From positions 54,239 through 75,957 of the forward strand of contig NAOQ01000067.1 in the NCBI GenBank assembly GCA_002751075.1: a DNA stretch of 21,719 bases, written 5' to 3'. Made by a program: the position numbers and the translations under genes. Below are positions 1 through 10,734 of this stretch, piece after piece; the stretch's first letter is position 1; every line of letters starts with the position of its first letter. This DNA comes from Ichthyophonus hoferi (lineage: Eukaryota > Opisthokonta > Ichthyosporea > Ichthyophonida > Ichthyophonidae). The notes under the pieces are model-generated. The model saw only the letters and a program-made list of their open reading frames with translations, was not told where the DNA came from and ran no database searches.

Positions 1-68
<68 letters not shown>

Positions 69-84
69 TAATACTAATAATAAT

Positions 85-115
<31 letters not shown>

Positions 116-215
116 TAAAATACTAATAATAATAACAATATGCTACTACTACTACTCCTACTACTACTGATAATAATAATAATAAGAGCAATAGTAATAA
201 TAATAATAAGTTTAA
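1..215. repeat. Degenerate (TAA)n microsatellite
   Basis: A TAA/ATA trinucleotide tract is nearly perfect for the first 65 bases. It then decays through interruptions and passes into a short CTA/ACT stretch near 144-168 before returning to TAA units. The window edge cuts it, so its true length is unknown. It lies either in an intron or downstream of the minus-strand UCKL1-like gene. Such tracts are usually length-polymorphic. I see no coding potential. Confidence 0.95.
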
Positions 216-751
216 TAACAGCTAGTCATTCGCATTCGACCATTACTATCAGTATAATTAAGTAGCCAATCAATGCCTTTTCAGAGCTAAAACAACCAAA
301 AAACCTTACATGTAATTGGTAAATATGTATAGGAATAGGAATAAAAACGGAATAATCATATGTAGTTAAAATAAAACACAAGCAAATGAGAAATCATAAG
401 GAATTTTCTTAAAAACGATATAAAACCTATAAATGAATAAGATATTGGTATTAAAAAATTGAAAAATTACACTTTATTGAATGTATACTTGTTGTTTGGT
501 GTGTTCTCATTATACTTAATCACATCTAATTAGTCAATTAATCACATAGAGCATCTCTTCGTTTCGATTTTTTTAATTTATATATGGAAGATGTTCATTA
601 CATTTTTATTGACTCGCTTGATAGGTAGAGGGTGTGATCGAAAGGTAACAGCCAATAGCAAGTAGAATACAAATAATAGTAATGTATAATTAGTTATAGT
701 ATAGTATAGAGAGTGTGTGTGAGCAAGAGATGAAATATAATGGCAACATAC
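216..751. other. Non-coding stretch left of the UCKL1-like exon, presumed intron
   Basis: After the donor at 752 no further UCKL exon is readable on the minus strand before the TAA repeat; the region is AT-rich with stops in all frames. A short TATAG-type run lies at 693-709. The most likely content is a UCKL1 intron whose next exon lies outside the window. Confidence 0.5.
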
Positions 752-1432
752 TGTGCTACAGAGGTCTTTCCTGACGAACTACCGCCACAGATACCAATTA
801 TGATTGGCTCTGCTATCTCACCAGTCACGTCATACCATGGGGGTCGACCTGGGTGTAGGATATTATTGGTTATGAATCACGCATGTAAAAGGCAGATAGT
901 AACAGATTGAGAACACATTATAGTAGAGTAATATATTTCATGTATTAATTGTTAGTGAAAATATAAGTGCACATGCAAAAATAATTTAGTAATAAATAGA
1001 GTAAATAAACAATTGGGTAGATTTCAATTGTAATAGAATGAGTAGTGAATACAAGAGGAGAAATGTAGGGCAGAGAAAGCAAGGGAGCTGTATAAGTAAA
1101 GACAAAAGAAAGAACATCTCTGAGCTCTATTTATGTTTACGCATGTATATGTTGGTGTGTTTGGGGCGCAGGTAGGTTGACTGAAATTTGAAACTAACCA
1201 GAAAGTGTAGGGAAAATCAAAGAGGCTGAAAAAGAGTATCTTGTATTCTTTCAAATACAACAGGAATAAAACATAACAAGGCTTAGTGTTTATCTCCATT
1301 TACCAGCAGTGAATATTGTCCTCCTCCCATCCTGGCCCATATACACATGTTGTGATGGCGTTCCATTGCAAGATGTATTCATGATTTTGTCATGCAGCTG
1401 CTTTAGGTGCCCCTTTAGTCTACCTATTATAT
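752..1432 (-). CDS. UCKL1: Uridine-cytidine kinase-like 1 (UCKL1-type), two internal exons of a partial gene
   Basis: Two minus-strand exons are seen, 1432-1304 and 848-752, separated by a 455-nt intron. The first begins after a long pyrimidine tract ending CTCTTTAG and ends at donor G|GTAAAT. The second begins after CACCCAG and ends at donor CA|GTATGT. Phases agree: a glycine codon is split across the junction, giving RTIFTAGRPPWYD. This is the signature that opens the kinase domain of animal UCKL1 (RTIYTAGRPPWYN in human, recalled). The second exon continues to IIIGICGGSSSGKTSVA, a Walker A P-loop with Lys and Thr in place. Family members are P-loop uridine/cytidine kinases with a C-terminal uracil phosphoribosyltransferase-like domain that is not in this window. 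Upstream N-terminal exons are poorly conserved in the family and were not found. Downstream exons lie left of 752 or beyond the edge. Identity is strong; full structure is unknown. Confidence 0.85.
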
Positions 1433-3996
1433 CTAAAGAGTGTTGTAACAAGACGAGAAAAAGAAAAAGAAAAACAGGCGGATTATGGTAGAATAAACAA
1501 AAAAAAACTGAAGATTGTAAATAGAGTATATTAGGTAGAAGGAAGTAGAATAGAATTAAATACAAAATGTTTGGAAGGTGTGGCACAACATTGGTAGGTT
1601 AAAATACGCCAATGATGTAAAACTAGTTCGAAAAGAGACTACGTATACGCTTGCTTACATGTTTTGTGATAGGTTGTTATTACAAATAATAGGTAAATGG
1701 TAATAGATATGGAAATAAAGAAGACTAGCGGTAAGATGTTAATAAGTATAACCCTGTTTTCTAATGTTGTGCTGGGTGCGGGTAATTATTTATAAGTAAT
1801 ATGAGGTAGGTGTGTACTATCTTTATTGAGTATTGCTAAGACAGATACTTTGATAACATATTAGATAACATATCACCAGAACACAGTTTATTTACCACCA
1901 GTATATAGATTCACTGGCTAATACAGTAGCCTAGCATATATTTATGTTGAGCACAAATAAGGACATTGTAATATTCTAATATTTGGCGCATAAAACCTTA
2001 TAAAAATGCGATCAAAAGGACTTAATCATTACGATTGATATTAGTTTAATCGCCGATTAATTGATAGTAGCAAGATTGTCATAGCATGTAATAAAGCATA
2101 TGTAAATCTCTTTCCAATTTATTCCCAAAAAAAATTTTATGACACCATTTTTCTTTTAAAAGTAAACAGAAATATGATTTTATCAGCCAAAACAACCAAA
2201 ATAATATTGGAAAAGCAATTAACAGTTAGATGAAAAAGAAAAGGCAATAGCTACTCGTAATAAATACATAATTTGAAAGTGCAGAGTGGGGGTAGAAAAA
2301 TAATGAGTCATTACCGGTTATTCATTAAAATACTACACTGATTTACTTTTTTCTCTCTTTATAGTGTTATGGTTCTTATAATTAAGTTCTAATTGCTATA
2401 ATAATTGTAGCCTAATAAATGCTTGCAGCTTGGATGCGGACATATTCTCTTAACTCCTTTTATACGCAATAAAGCAAGATACTTTGATTGGACAGCAGGG
2501 CATCAATTTTTACTAACTAGCCAATAAATACTTTCACATTGTGTAGTCAGTCCAAGTTGTTTATTAAAATTAAAAACCAGATACCAAATGTATTATATAA
2601 ATTGCATTTAATTGAAATATGCTTTGCTAATATATATAGAAAATAATAGAAAATACTTGTTTAATAGTATCATACACAAATTTTCACTATTGCATAGTTG
2701 ATATCATATGCAGCTACGTTTCACATACGTATCACTTTCAATGTCATTATGATTGAAACATAGCGTATTATGCCATGACCTTATTGATATGTTCATGGCA
2801 AATGTATGTAATTATATAATTATATATAGCACAGTAAATTTGAATGCCTAATATTAAATCAATTAGAAATGATCAGAAATAGAAAATCAAGGTATTAAGA
2901 TATATTGAGCTATTGTGCTTGTGGTTCTATTATTAACTTAAAATGTGGGCTTATTCTGAAGTTGTTTTTCAATATACTGGCAGTGGTTTGATGGAGGACT
3001 TGCTTCATAATGACGGTATCCTGTCATTTTAAAACAATGCCGCAGCTGGCTATATGTATGCGTGTATATATTATTAGCTATTTCAAGAGTTATTGCACCA
3101 TTGAATATGTTCTTTTATGAAGCCTGTAAGAAAGTTTTTCATTTACGTAATATTATTTTACCAACCTGATTCTTAATAAGAAGCATATTACTGGATATTT
3201 CACTTATTTATTTTATTCCTAAAGATAGTTTATACTAAGCGTTATATTAGGATAGCATTGGATGCATTTGGATTATCGAACATATAGCCCTCATTCTACA
3301 GTCGAATGGTGTAATTAAGATAGTAATAGGAAGAATTAATAAAGGAATACCAAGCAAACCAATATGCGTTAGATGTGCAAGAAATATCCAATTATCAAAC
3401 TAAAGACATTCCCCCCTACCTATATGGAGTAAAATAATGAGAAAAAAAGAAAAAGAAAAAAAGAAACAGGGAAGGTAAATACTGAGATGCGTACAAATGC
3501 AGGAGAGAATAAGAATGTGCCTATATGACTGGATACTAATTTTGTTTGGAATACACAGCATTTGTTGACAATGTATAGATCGTCTGGTAAAGTCTTATTG
3601 ATATTTCATATTATGATACAAGAGTGCCTTATCAATTACATATTATAAGTGATTGTCATATATTACAGTAATAATATTTGCATTTGGTTGGTATATTCGT
3701 ATAGGAAAGATGAAGGCATGTAAGATGTGCATAGCAAGTACAACAACACCATTTTATACTTATATTAGTAATACGTGTGATCAGCAGAAGTGGTTCACTA
3801 TCTATTGACTAGAAAGTATGTATGCATGTTAATAACAATAATGTGTAAGAGTAGGTGCAAATATGTGTGTATAAATACAGATAGATATAAATAAATCTTA
3901 ATCATATTATGTTATAGCAATGTAAGTGACACGTCTTAGATCTACTATTTCGTTCTACAGTTATAAATAATATAGAACACAGACACATAATCGATT
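1433..3996. other. Intergenic or 5' intron region between UCKL1-like and CLPP genes
   Basis: I see no conserved protein block in this 2.5 kb. It must contain the 5' exons and promoter of the UCKL1-like gene and the 3' untranslated region of CLPP, both on the minus strand. No clear minus-strand AATAAA appears within a few hundred bases of the CLPP stop; the nearest obvious one is near 3200. A purine tract at 3439-3472 reads as a polypyrimidine stretch on the minus strand and could precede a 3' splice site near 3424, but no recognisable exon follows. Two adjacent inverted repeats lie at 2736-2800. Confidence 0.55.
2736..2800. repeat. Two adjacent short inverted repeats
   Basis: TTTCAAT at 2736-2742 pairs with ATTGAAA at 2752-2758 across a 9-nt loop. 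TGCCATGA at 2771-2778 pairs perfectly with TCATGGCA at 2793-2800 across a 14-nt loop. Stems this short can arise by chance in AT-rich DNA, though two side by side are mildly notable. There are no target-site duplications to suggest a mobile element. Confidence 0.4.
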
Positions 3997-6900
3997 CTAC
4001 AATTTTTCTTCAGTGGTTGGAATAGGACGTTTTTCTAGAACGGAGTCGACGAGACCCCATTCTACGGCCATTTCAGCTGACATAAATGTGTCTCGCTCAA
4101 CTGCTTTTTCTATAGGAGAACAGGAAAAGAATAAAAATTAGCTATCTGTTGTAGTCACCATTTCAGACTGTGAGGCAATGTACTTATATGAACAGATAGA
4201 CATGGTAAGGTCAAGTGAGTGAGCTGAGAATATAAAAAGGTGAAAAGGCAATGTTTTTCTCTTCAATCTAGTTATGCAAAGGTCTATTTGCTGCGTACAG
4301 CTACATACAAAACAAGGGTGAAAAATGGCTATAGTCTATAAATTATTAACTAAGACTAAGCTTTTAATAACCATTGCATAATTCATTAATAAATAGATTA
4401 TCAAGTGATATATATATAGTATGGTATATTTAGAAAGCATAAAAGGATTCTGTTTATGACAGGATCCTCTCCTTCTTTTTCCTTTATTGAATTCTCTGTT
4501 TGTAATTGCAGCTGCCATCCATAACAGGTGACACAATAACCAAAACATCATGAGCTAATAACTACACAAGCTGCAATTAGCAATACTAAATACAAAGGTG
4601 TACTTACCAACTACCTCCAATTTTTGTCCAGTATGTTTGACATAGATCTTATTAATCATCTCTCTCATCTTAAGTATTTCTGTAGCTTGAATGGCAATAT
4701 CACTCGCTTGACCCTAGACCAGAATATCAGTTATAAGCTACCAACTTAATTACACTGCCTTTATTTATATTTTTTTCCTTTTGCATAGTTATCTATCCAA
4801 AGAAAACAATTACACCATACCCACACTGTGCCAATATATAAAGATTTATGTAATACGCTAACCCGACCCATTAGTATTAATGCCAAACAATCAACCATAT
4901 ATAATCTAAATAGGTAGTATAATCAAGAGACAGGTCACAATAACAGAACTAACCAGAAATTATTCAAATATAAACTATCATACTATCATTTACATGCAGT
5001 CAATATAATCCACAAAATATATCAGCTGGAATACTTACATAGGCACCTCCTGAGGGCTGATGGATCATAACCCGCGCATAGGGTAGGGCATGACGATGAC
5101 CAGGCTCACCGGCTGTCAATAGGAGTGACCCCATACTGCAAGCCTGCCCAATACACACAGTAGATACAGGACTGCTAATGTACTACAAAAAGATATATAT
5201 ATATATATGTGTGTGTGTTAATACAAAGTAAAATTATCATGACTAAACTTAGTTAGAGATGATAATTGGATATAACTGTATGAGTGAAGTAATGAAAACC
5301 TATTATAGTTAATTATTGATAGCCATTCCGATCAATTGTACAATAAATCACAAGCATGTGGTGATACATGCTATTCATTCAATTGCCTGAAAGAATTAAC
5401 TAGTGCATATATTTATAGGGCAGGGATAAGAAACTAGAGAGCAGGCAGATAAAAAGTAACAGGGAAGGGGAGTTTGGAGAGAAAGAAAAAGAGGAAAAAA
5501 AAAAGAAAAAAAAAACAACTCGATAACAAATGTGTTCGATTGGTCGAATGTAGTAGGAGAGTGTGAGATTGCATTAGTGCAATGGATAACATCCGGCTTA
5601 ACATACCCAGCTTATTCACTTGCAATAATACCCATGCCCAGAGACAGTGAATAATAATAATATATTGAAGTCCAACAATACCAACCTATACATACCTGCA
5701 TAGTATCGTAAATTGCCATCCCCGCGGTTACAGACCCCCCCGGACTATTAATGTACATATTGATAGGCTTAGTAGGATTCTCACTCTCCAAGAATAACAT
5801 CTGGGCTACAACTACTGAAGCTACTTCATCATTAACCTGAAAATTTATGAAATTATGAAGTCAGTCATAGTATTCTTAGGCGATGATCAGAGGTGTGTTA
5901 CCACAAGGGTTATAGGACATGGTTATGATGACCTTGTTCACCTATACATACGTTATATATATGTTACCTTCTAAATCAACGTGTAATAATATCACCAGCG
6001 TCCTGTATGTTAATATTATATTGGCTAGCTTAGTTCCGTATCACTTAGCAAAGCACACTAAGAGAGAAAGAGGAACGGAGAGGATAGGGATAAGAAGTAA
6101 TAAATGCAGAGGTAATCTAAATGAAATATATAAAAATAAAGAGGGAGAAAGGAGGAAAGGAAAAAGGGTTGTTAAACAGAAGATGTATATCCTCCTAAAT
6201 ATGTAATTACATTCATAATATTTATTATAACAAAAATAATTCTTCACATAATAGCCATTTATCTCAAACACAATAAAATCAACAGTGTTGCTGGAACACA
6301 AACTAAAAGGAAATTTTGTATTTACTTGGGTGCCCAGAATATTTTCCAAATTATTTTACCATAAATTGCCCTTAGTTTTTACACTACATCAATTTGCATA
6401 TATATATATACGGTAGGCTAAAAGTCAAAAAGAATCATGTGTTAATAGATAAAACAGAGAGGGAAATAGAATATGATATTGAGAGGTGAGGGTGGGTGAC
6501 GTACTGGTCCCATAAGGCAAATGATTCGTTCTTTTAATAACCTTGAAAATATATCAAAGTATCGCTCTCCTCTTGACTATGGAAGGAAACGAAAAGGTAT
6601 AAGAGATAACATAGAACCAATAGAATGATAGAAATTGCTGAGGGGGGTATGTACGAGTAAAGATGAAGTAGGTGTATTGTAGGAGAATAAATAATTTTAA
6701 AAGGCAGAGAGACAGGAAGTGAAACTAGAGCCCTGTTTGGTGTTAAAAAATTAAGGGGGACTACGATTCCGCATAACTGTAGCATATACATATACATACA
6801 TACACATCCACACATACACATACACACACGTACTGGATTCAGCAAGCAAAATACACCATGTTTATAACGTATCTATCACAAAACATAAAAATAAAAATAA

Positions 6901-8578
6901 ATAAATATAATAGAATACCAATTATTAGTGTTTACTGATTATGATTAGAATTTGATAATGAATGTAATATTATGGATTTTCCTGTTAAAGAAAAGAATAT
7001 ATAAGACCACTAATTGATAGTAATTAAGGAAATTAATTCTCGATTACTGTCAGGACAATTGACTCATTTTTTTTTCGTGTTTGTGACTGAAAAAATGCAT
7101 TTCACACAAACACTTATATGATTGAAATGATTACACTACAACGCATCATTAAACCACTCTTCTAGCCCTGAAAGTTTAACAATAGCTCTAATAGAGTGCT
7201 AAGGAAACACTCAGTCACTTACAGTTTGCTCAACGACCATGGGGATAAGGCCCATTCCCTGCAATGGCGAGCGGTACTCTTTACTCCCATCTTGATTACT
7301 GCCCTGTATTCCCTTTATACTTAGAATGTTGTTCAATAGATAGATAATTGGTGGAAACACCCTACTGTAAGGAGAAAAAATAGCTAAATAGAATACTAAT
7401 CGAAAATCTATAATAACCATATAGTTCTTATCGTCTAATTATTTAAATTAATAGTTATGAAAAATGAGAGGGGAGCCAAGGAAACGGGTTAATGACAGGT
7501 TCTTTAACTGGCAATGTTAAAAATAAAAAAAATAAAATGGATGAGAAATACATTTATATAGTACCAATATTGATTTTAATTTTTTTAATAAAGTTAAAGA
7601 AAGATGGTGACAACTTGTAGCTGCGATTGGACAATTAAAAAATAATAAATAATGAAGTAGTGTCTTCCTAGATAATCTCTTTCAAAATTTGCCTAATTCA
7701 TCCTCTTATTGTTTCATAGCTATATATATACGCGTGTGTGTGATTTAGTAAGCATCAAACCGAATAAAGCAAAAGACCAATAAAAGTAAGTAAGTAAACA
7801 TGGAGTATATACGCTCTACCATCCTTGTCGGAAGTAATGAAAATAATATATTAATTAATAAGCCATTATATAAGCTACATAATTCTAATACCCTGCAATT
7901 AATTAAGTAATAAATTTTAGAAGTCATGTTAAAATCAATAACAGAAAACTCGCTCTATAATTATGGCATTTGAAGCATGTTAGGAGACTATATACCACAA
8001 TGTAGTTGCAAAATCTATACAACACAGGTTATATTTTCCAATAGCATTTCTTACCTACTAATATCATACGTCTTAATTACATAACCTCCCTATATTTACT
8101 ACTATACTCTTTATATCAAGTATAAAAACAACGATGTAATGAATAAACCTCTTTACATGATAACACTTACCAAGAACAGTGTTCTTTGTTGACGGAGTGC
8201 TACTGAAAGAGCTCGCGAGCAAGGCCCTGTAATAAGAATAACACTTGTTAGCTAATTTTTTTAAAAATATAACAGTGGTGCAACTTCGAACCGGATATGA
8301 TGAATTGGTGTAAAACTCTCTAGATATGTTAGAGTTTAAAGAAACAAATAATCACTGAGGTTGATTTTTTTTTTTCAAAAATAAGGGAAAACCTTGATAT
8401 TAATTAATATTTAGACCTGATGTAGATGGATGCTAAGTTTTTTAATAGAGGGTTAAGTTTTTAAAGATGTCCCAAAAATACACCAACCTAAATAAAAATT
8501 AAAATAAAGAAAAAAACCAATAATTTGTTAGTAACTCTAACCTGTTGAGGGAAAGCGCCTAAGTGCAGCCTGCAACAT
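3997..8578 (-). CDS. CLPP: Mitochondrial ATP-dependent Clp protease proteolytic subunit ClpP (8 exons, complete)
   Basis: Exons are 8578-8542, 8226-8171, 7258-7223, 6576-6505, 5836-5696, 5182-5039, 4713-4608 and 4109-3997. All junctions are GT-AG and phases agree, giving 234 residues. ClpP is the serine peptidase that forms a tetradecameric chamber with ClpX and degrades proteins in the mitochondrial matrix. Residues 1 to about 33 form a basic, acid-free presequence starting [12 protein letters not shown], as expected for import. The mature part starts near [10 protein letters not shown]. The catalytic triad is complete: Ser130 in GQACSMGSL, His155 in MIHQPSGG and Asp204 in AVERDTF; spacings of 25 and 49 residues match E. 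coli ClpP. The glycine-rich [13 protein letters not shown] segment is intact. The start ATG is the first after an in-frame TGA in the same exon. The protein ends [12 protein letters not shown], without the long C-terminal tail of human CLPP. The third exon is only 36 nt. Confidence 0.96.
6783..6829. repeat. TACA/CA simple repeat in CLPP intron 3
   Basis: Imperfect ATACA, CATA and CA units in a run of about 50 bases, a plain microsatellite inside the 646-nt intron between the 36-nt microexon and the [10 protein letters not shown] exon. Apparent minus-strand reading frames here are low-complexity artefacts. Confidence 0.8.
7223..7258 (-). CDS. CLPP: CLPP 36-nt microexon (exon 3)
   Basis: This exon encodes exactly twelve residues, [12 protein letters not shown], in phase 0 at both ends, between acceptor CATTGCAG and donor GTAAGT. 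It carries the expected start of the mature ClpP, corresponding to the PLIPIVVEQT block of human CLPP. Skipping it would keep the frame but join the presequence directly to [10 protein letters not shown], removing the region around the processing site and the axial N-terminal strand. Confidence 0.88.
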
Positions 8579-8704
8579 ATTGTTTCTAGCGTAAAAATAT
8601 CACTAAAAATAGTAGGTAAAACAACAAATATTTTATTCACTATAACAATATACACTATAACTAATCGTGTGTATGAGATCGGAGATATTATTGGTTTATC
8701 ATCC

Positions 8705-8810
8705 ATTGGCTCACTAGAGTAAATTGAGCAAATGTGGCACTTGTTTACATCTTAGCCAAGATACGTAGAATGGATTTGTGTATTTAAGCCAATAAGCAAA
8801 GTAGGCCAAT
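8705..8810. promoter_or_regulatory. CCAAT-box cluster upstream of CLPP
   Basis: A CCAAT box on the minus strand (ATTGG at 8705-8709, in GCCAATGG) lies about 126 nt before the CLPP start codon. Plus-strand CCAAT motifs occur at 8789-8793 and 8806-8810, the latter in GGCCAATGGC. CCAAT boxes bound by NF-Y are common in housekeeping promoters, which suits CLPP. The motif is short and assignment rests on position only. Confidence 0.4.
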
Positions 8811-9858
8811 GGCTTGATCTGATAAGTAAATTGCTTGCATTACTAATTAATGTAAAAGAGAGATGCAGTGATAAATAGCTGTGAGGTTAATTCTACCGAA
8901 ACACTATATCGAAGAGGTAACAGTTACTACTGCTCACAGCCTATGCTAACTTCTTAGGTGTTTATCACACGACACCTTTGCTTTTCACTCACGATCCTCG
9001 TAGGTACAAGTGTAAACGTGGTTTCGTTTAGTCAGGTTTAGTATGATCTTATTTACATTTTTAGTTTCCAAAACTCAATACCAACTCGGCCAGGTCACAA
9101 AATAATTGAAAGGTAGAGCGCCACAATAAGTAAAGAATACAGCCATTACTTAGCATGATCACTCTTAATCTTGATAGATGATATTTTTTTGTGTCTTTTG
9201 ATAGCCTTGATTTAGAGTATCAATGAGTCAATCCTGGTGGAAGGAAGAAGTCAATTGATCTCATCAAATCTATTAATTATGTCTACCTTTATATAATCAC
9301 GCTTTGTTGGAACCAAGTTTTTTTAGTACGTTTAGATAAATTATTCTTTATTATTATTATCACATTTATGCATTCGGCTATATTTACCAATTCTGTTCAT
9401 TAGAAAGTTATTACCAATTATTTTACCTATTGGTCCATGACTTAGCGGTAAAGCGTTGTTAAGCCAACTTGCCAAATAATTTGATTTAGAACCAAGGCAT
9501 TCATAGCACTTCTACAATTCATTCTTATTGTGAATAATAAGTAGAGACAAGAGCGTTCTGTGACCTATATTTGTTTCGAAGGAGAGGGAATACCGAATTT
9601 AGGGGCATTTTAATGTCTCTTTGCATATACGGAGTACAGATATGCCAAGACATATTTACATTCTTATACAAGTCAGCCGAACTTGTCTTAGGCAGGATGC
9701 CTAAGCAATGAGTTATCTTATCTGGACCCCAAAGCAAATGGTCTGAAATGGCCTATAATATAGTCACGGAATCTCTGCCATTAGCTGGTTTAATTTTTAT
9801 GGATTATCTTGGATTGCCATTTAATACCAATAGATAACTATTTTTTTTCGGATCACAT

Positions 9859-9888
9859 ATGTAATAATAAGTACTACTAGTATTACAT
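9859..9888. repeat. 8-bp inverted repeat with 14-nt loop
   Basis: ATGTAATA at 9859-9866 pairs perfectly with TATTACAT at 9881-9888; the loop contains the small palindrome AGTACT. It follows a run of eight T. It may be a chance hairpin in AT-rich DNA. Confidence 0.35.
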
Positions 9889-10298
9889 GATTATAGCTCT
9901 CTATAAAAATATCAAATTAATTAAATATTCCTTTTTTAATAGCTCTTTTATTTATTGTCATTATATTTGTGTATTACTAGAAAGAAAATATGCTCCTTCC
10001 TAGTTAAGTTTTATACAGAAACCAGTCAGAACTTCACACATGCACCCAATAGGTTTTCACTATTATACGTATATAATAAGTTCCCAAACTATAATAAAAA
10101 CACTATTCTCAGTTGCCAATATTTACAGTTTTCGTCACGTAAATTTTTATCTATATATTGTCAATGTTTTTCCAAAAAATTATTTGTTTGTCTTATTATT
10201 TATTTATAATGTCTTTTGATTCTCAAGTGGTACACATTTATCAATCAAATTCTTTACCATAAGGCCAAATAGTACTGCCTGGTACAGTTGAGCCCTAA

Positions 10299-10538
10299 GA
10301 GGATACTTCTATAGCATACATCTACAATCACAATGGTTTACATCATAGTTATTGCACGCATTGCAAGTTGCAAGGTATGAAATTTCAAACATCTTTGAGC
10401 CCAGAACAATTGTGCGTGCTACAGGCATTGCTCACAAAGGCTTTATCTTGTCTTTTACTTAGTGGTAACTATTTATGTCACCTAGCAGCAGATATGAAGC
10501 ATTGTACGTCAAATAAAACTAAGGACAACAGATACTAG
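10299..10538 (+). other. Unexplained open reading frame, possible exon or small protein
   Basis: The frame between TAA at 10296 and TAG at 10536 stays open for 79 sense codons in DNA otherwise crowded with stops, and local GC is higher than in the flanks. The first ATG, at 10377, gives 53 residues starting MKFQTSLSPEQLCVLQALL and rich in Leu, Cys and His. Upstream in the same frame is a Cys-x-x-Cys in YCTHCK. A possible acceptor (TTCTATAG before 10314) and donor (AAG|GTATGA at 10374/10375) suggest that another frame could instead be an exon. I recognise no family. It could be an untranslated or lineage-specific exon, a decayed gene fragment, or chance. Confidence 0.25.
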
Positions 10539-10697
10539 TTTTTGTCATAAATTGATTATTATTACTTATAATCAATAGTATGTTATATTTTAAACTTCAG
10601 GGCGTCATCACATCAAGATTGGCAAGTTTAATTAGTCCCCTCTATACGATATCACCGCTGCAACATACAAATTAACTTAAGGAGTTTATTTATGTTG

Positions 10698-10734
10698 CTA
10701 GATATTATACTTGCGAGTATAAACTAACATCTAG
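10698..10734. repeat. Compound hairpin (interrupted inverted repeat)
   Basis: Outer arms CTAGAT (10698-10703) and ATCTAG (10729-10734) enclose inner arms TATACT (10706-10711) and AGTATA (10716-10721) around the tetraloop TGCG. The internal loop is asymmetric, 2 against 7 nt. No known RNA family is matched. Confidence 0.4.

Noticed and set aside
2980-3060. Short minus-strand frame starting MTGYRHYEASPPSNH as a candidate first exon of the UCKL1-like gene
   Set aside because: Its plausible donor leaves the wrong phase for the exon at 1432, and there is no family similarity.
6541-6542. Possible acceptor TTTTCAAG before [12 protein letters not shown] as the start of a CLPP exon
   Set aside because: Extending upstream to the acceptor CCATAG at 6577 recovers the conserved [11 protein letters not shown] block in frame, so the longer exon is correct.
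8278-8300. GGTTCGAAG on the minus strand, resembling a tRNA B box
   Set aside because: No A box, acceptor stem or anticodon stem can be placed at the right distance upstream.
9430-9465. GGTCCATGACTTAGCGGTAAAGCG, superficially like the 5' half of a tRNA
   Set aside because: The D arm does not pair properly and no T-loop or matching 3' acceptor strand follows within tRNA length.
9525-9737. 70-codon minus-strand frame in the divergent intergenic region, checked for transposon or retroelement similarity
   Set aside because: No reverse transcriptase, integrase, transposase or other motif is present, and no terminal repeats flank it.
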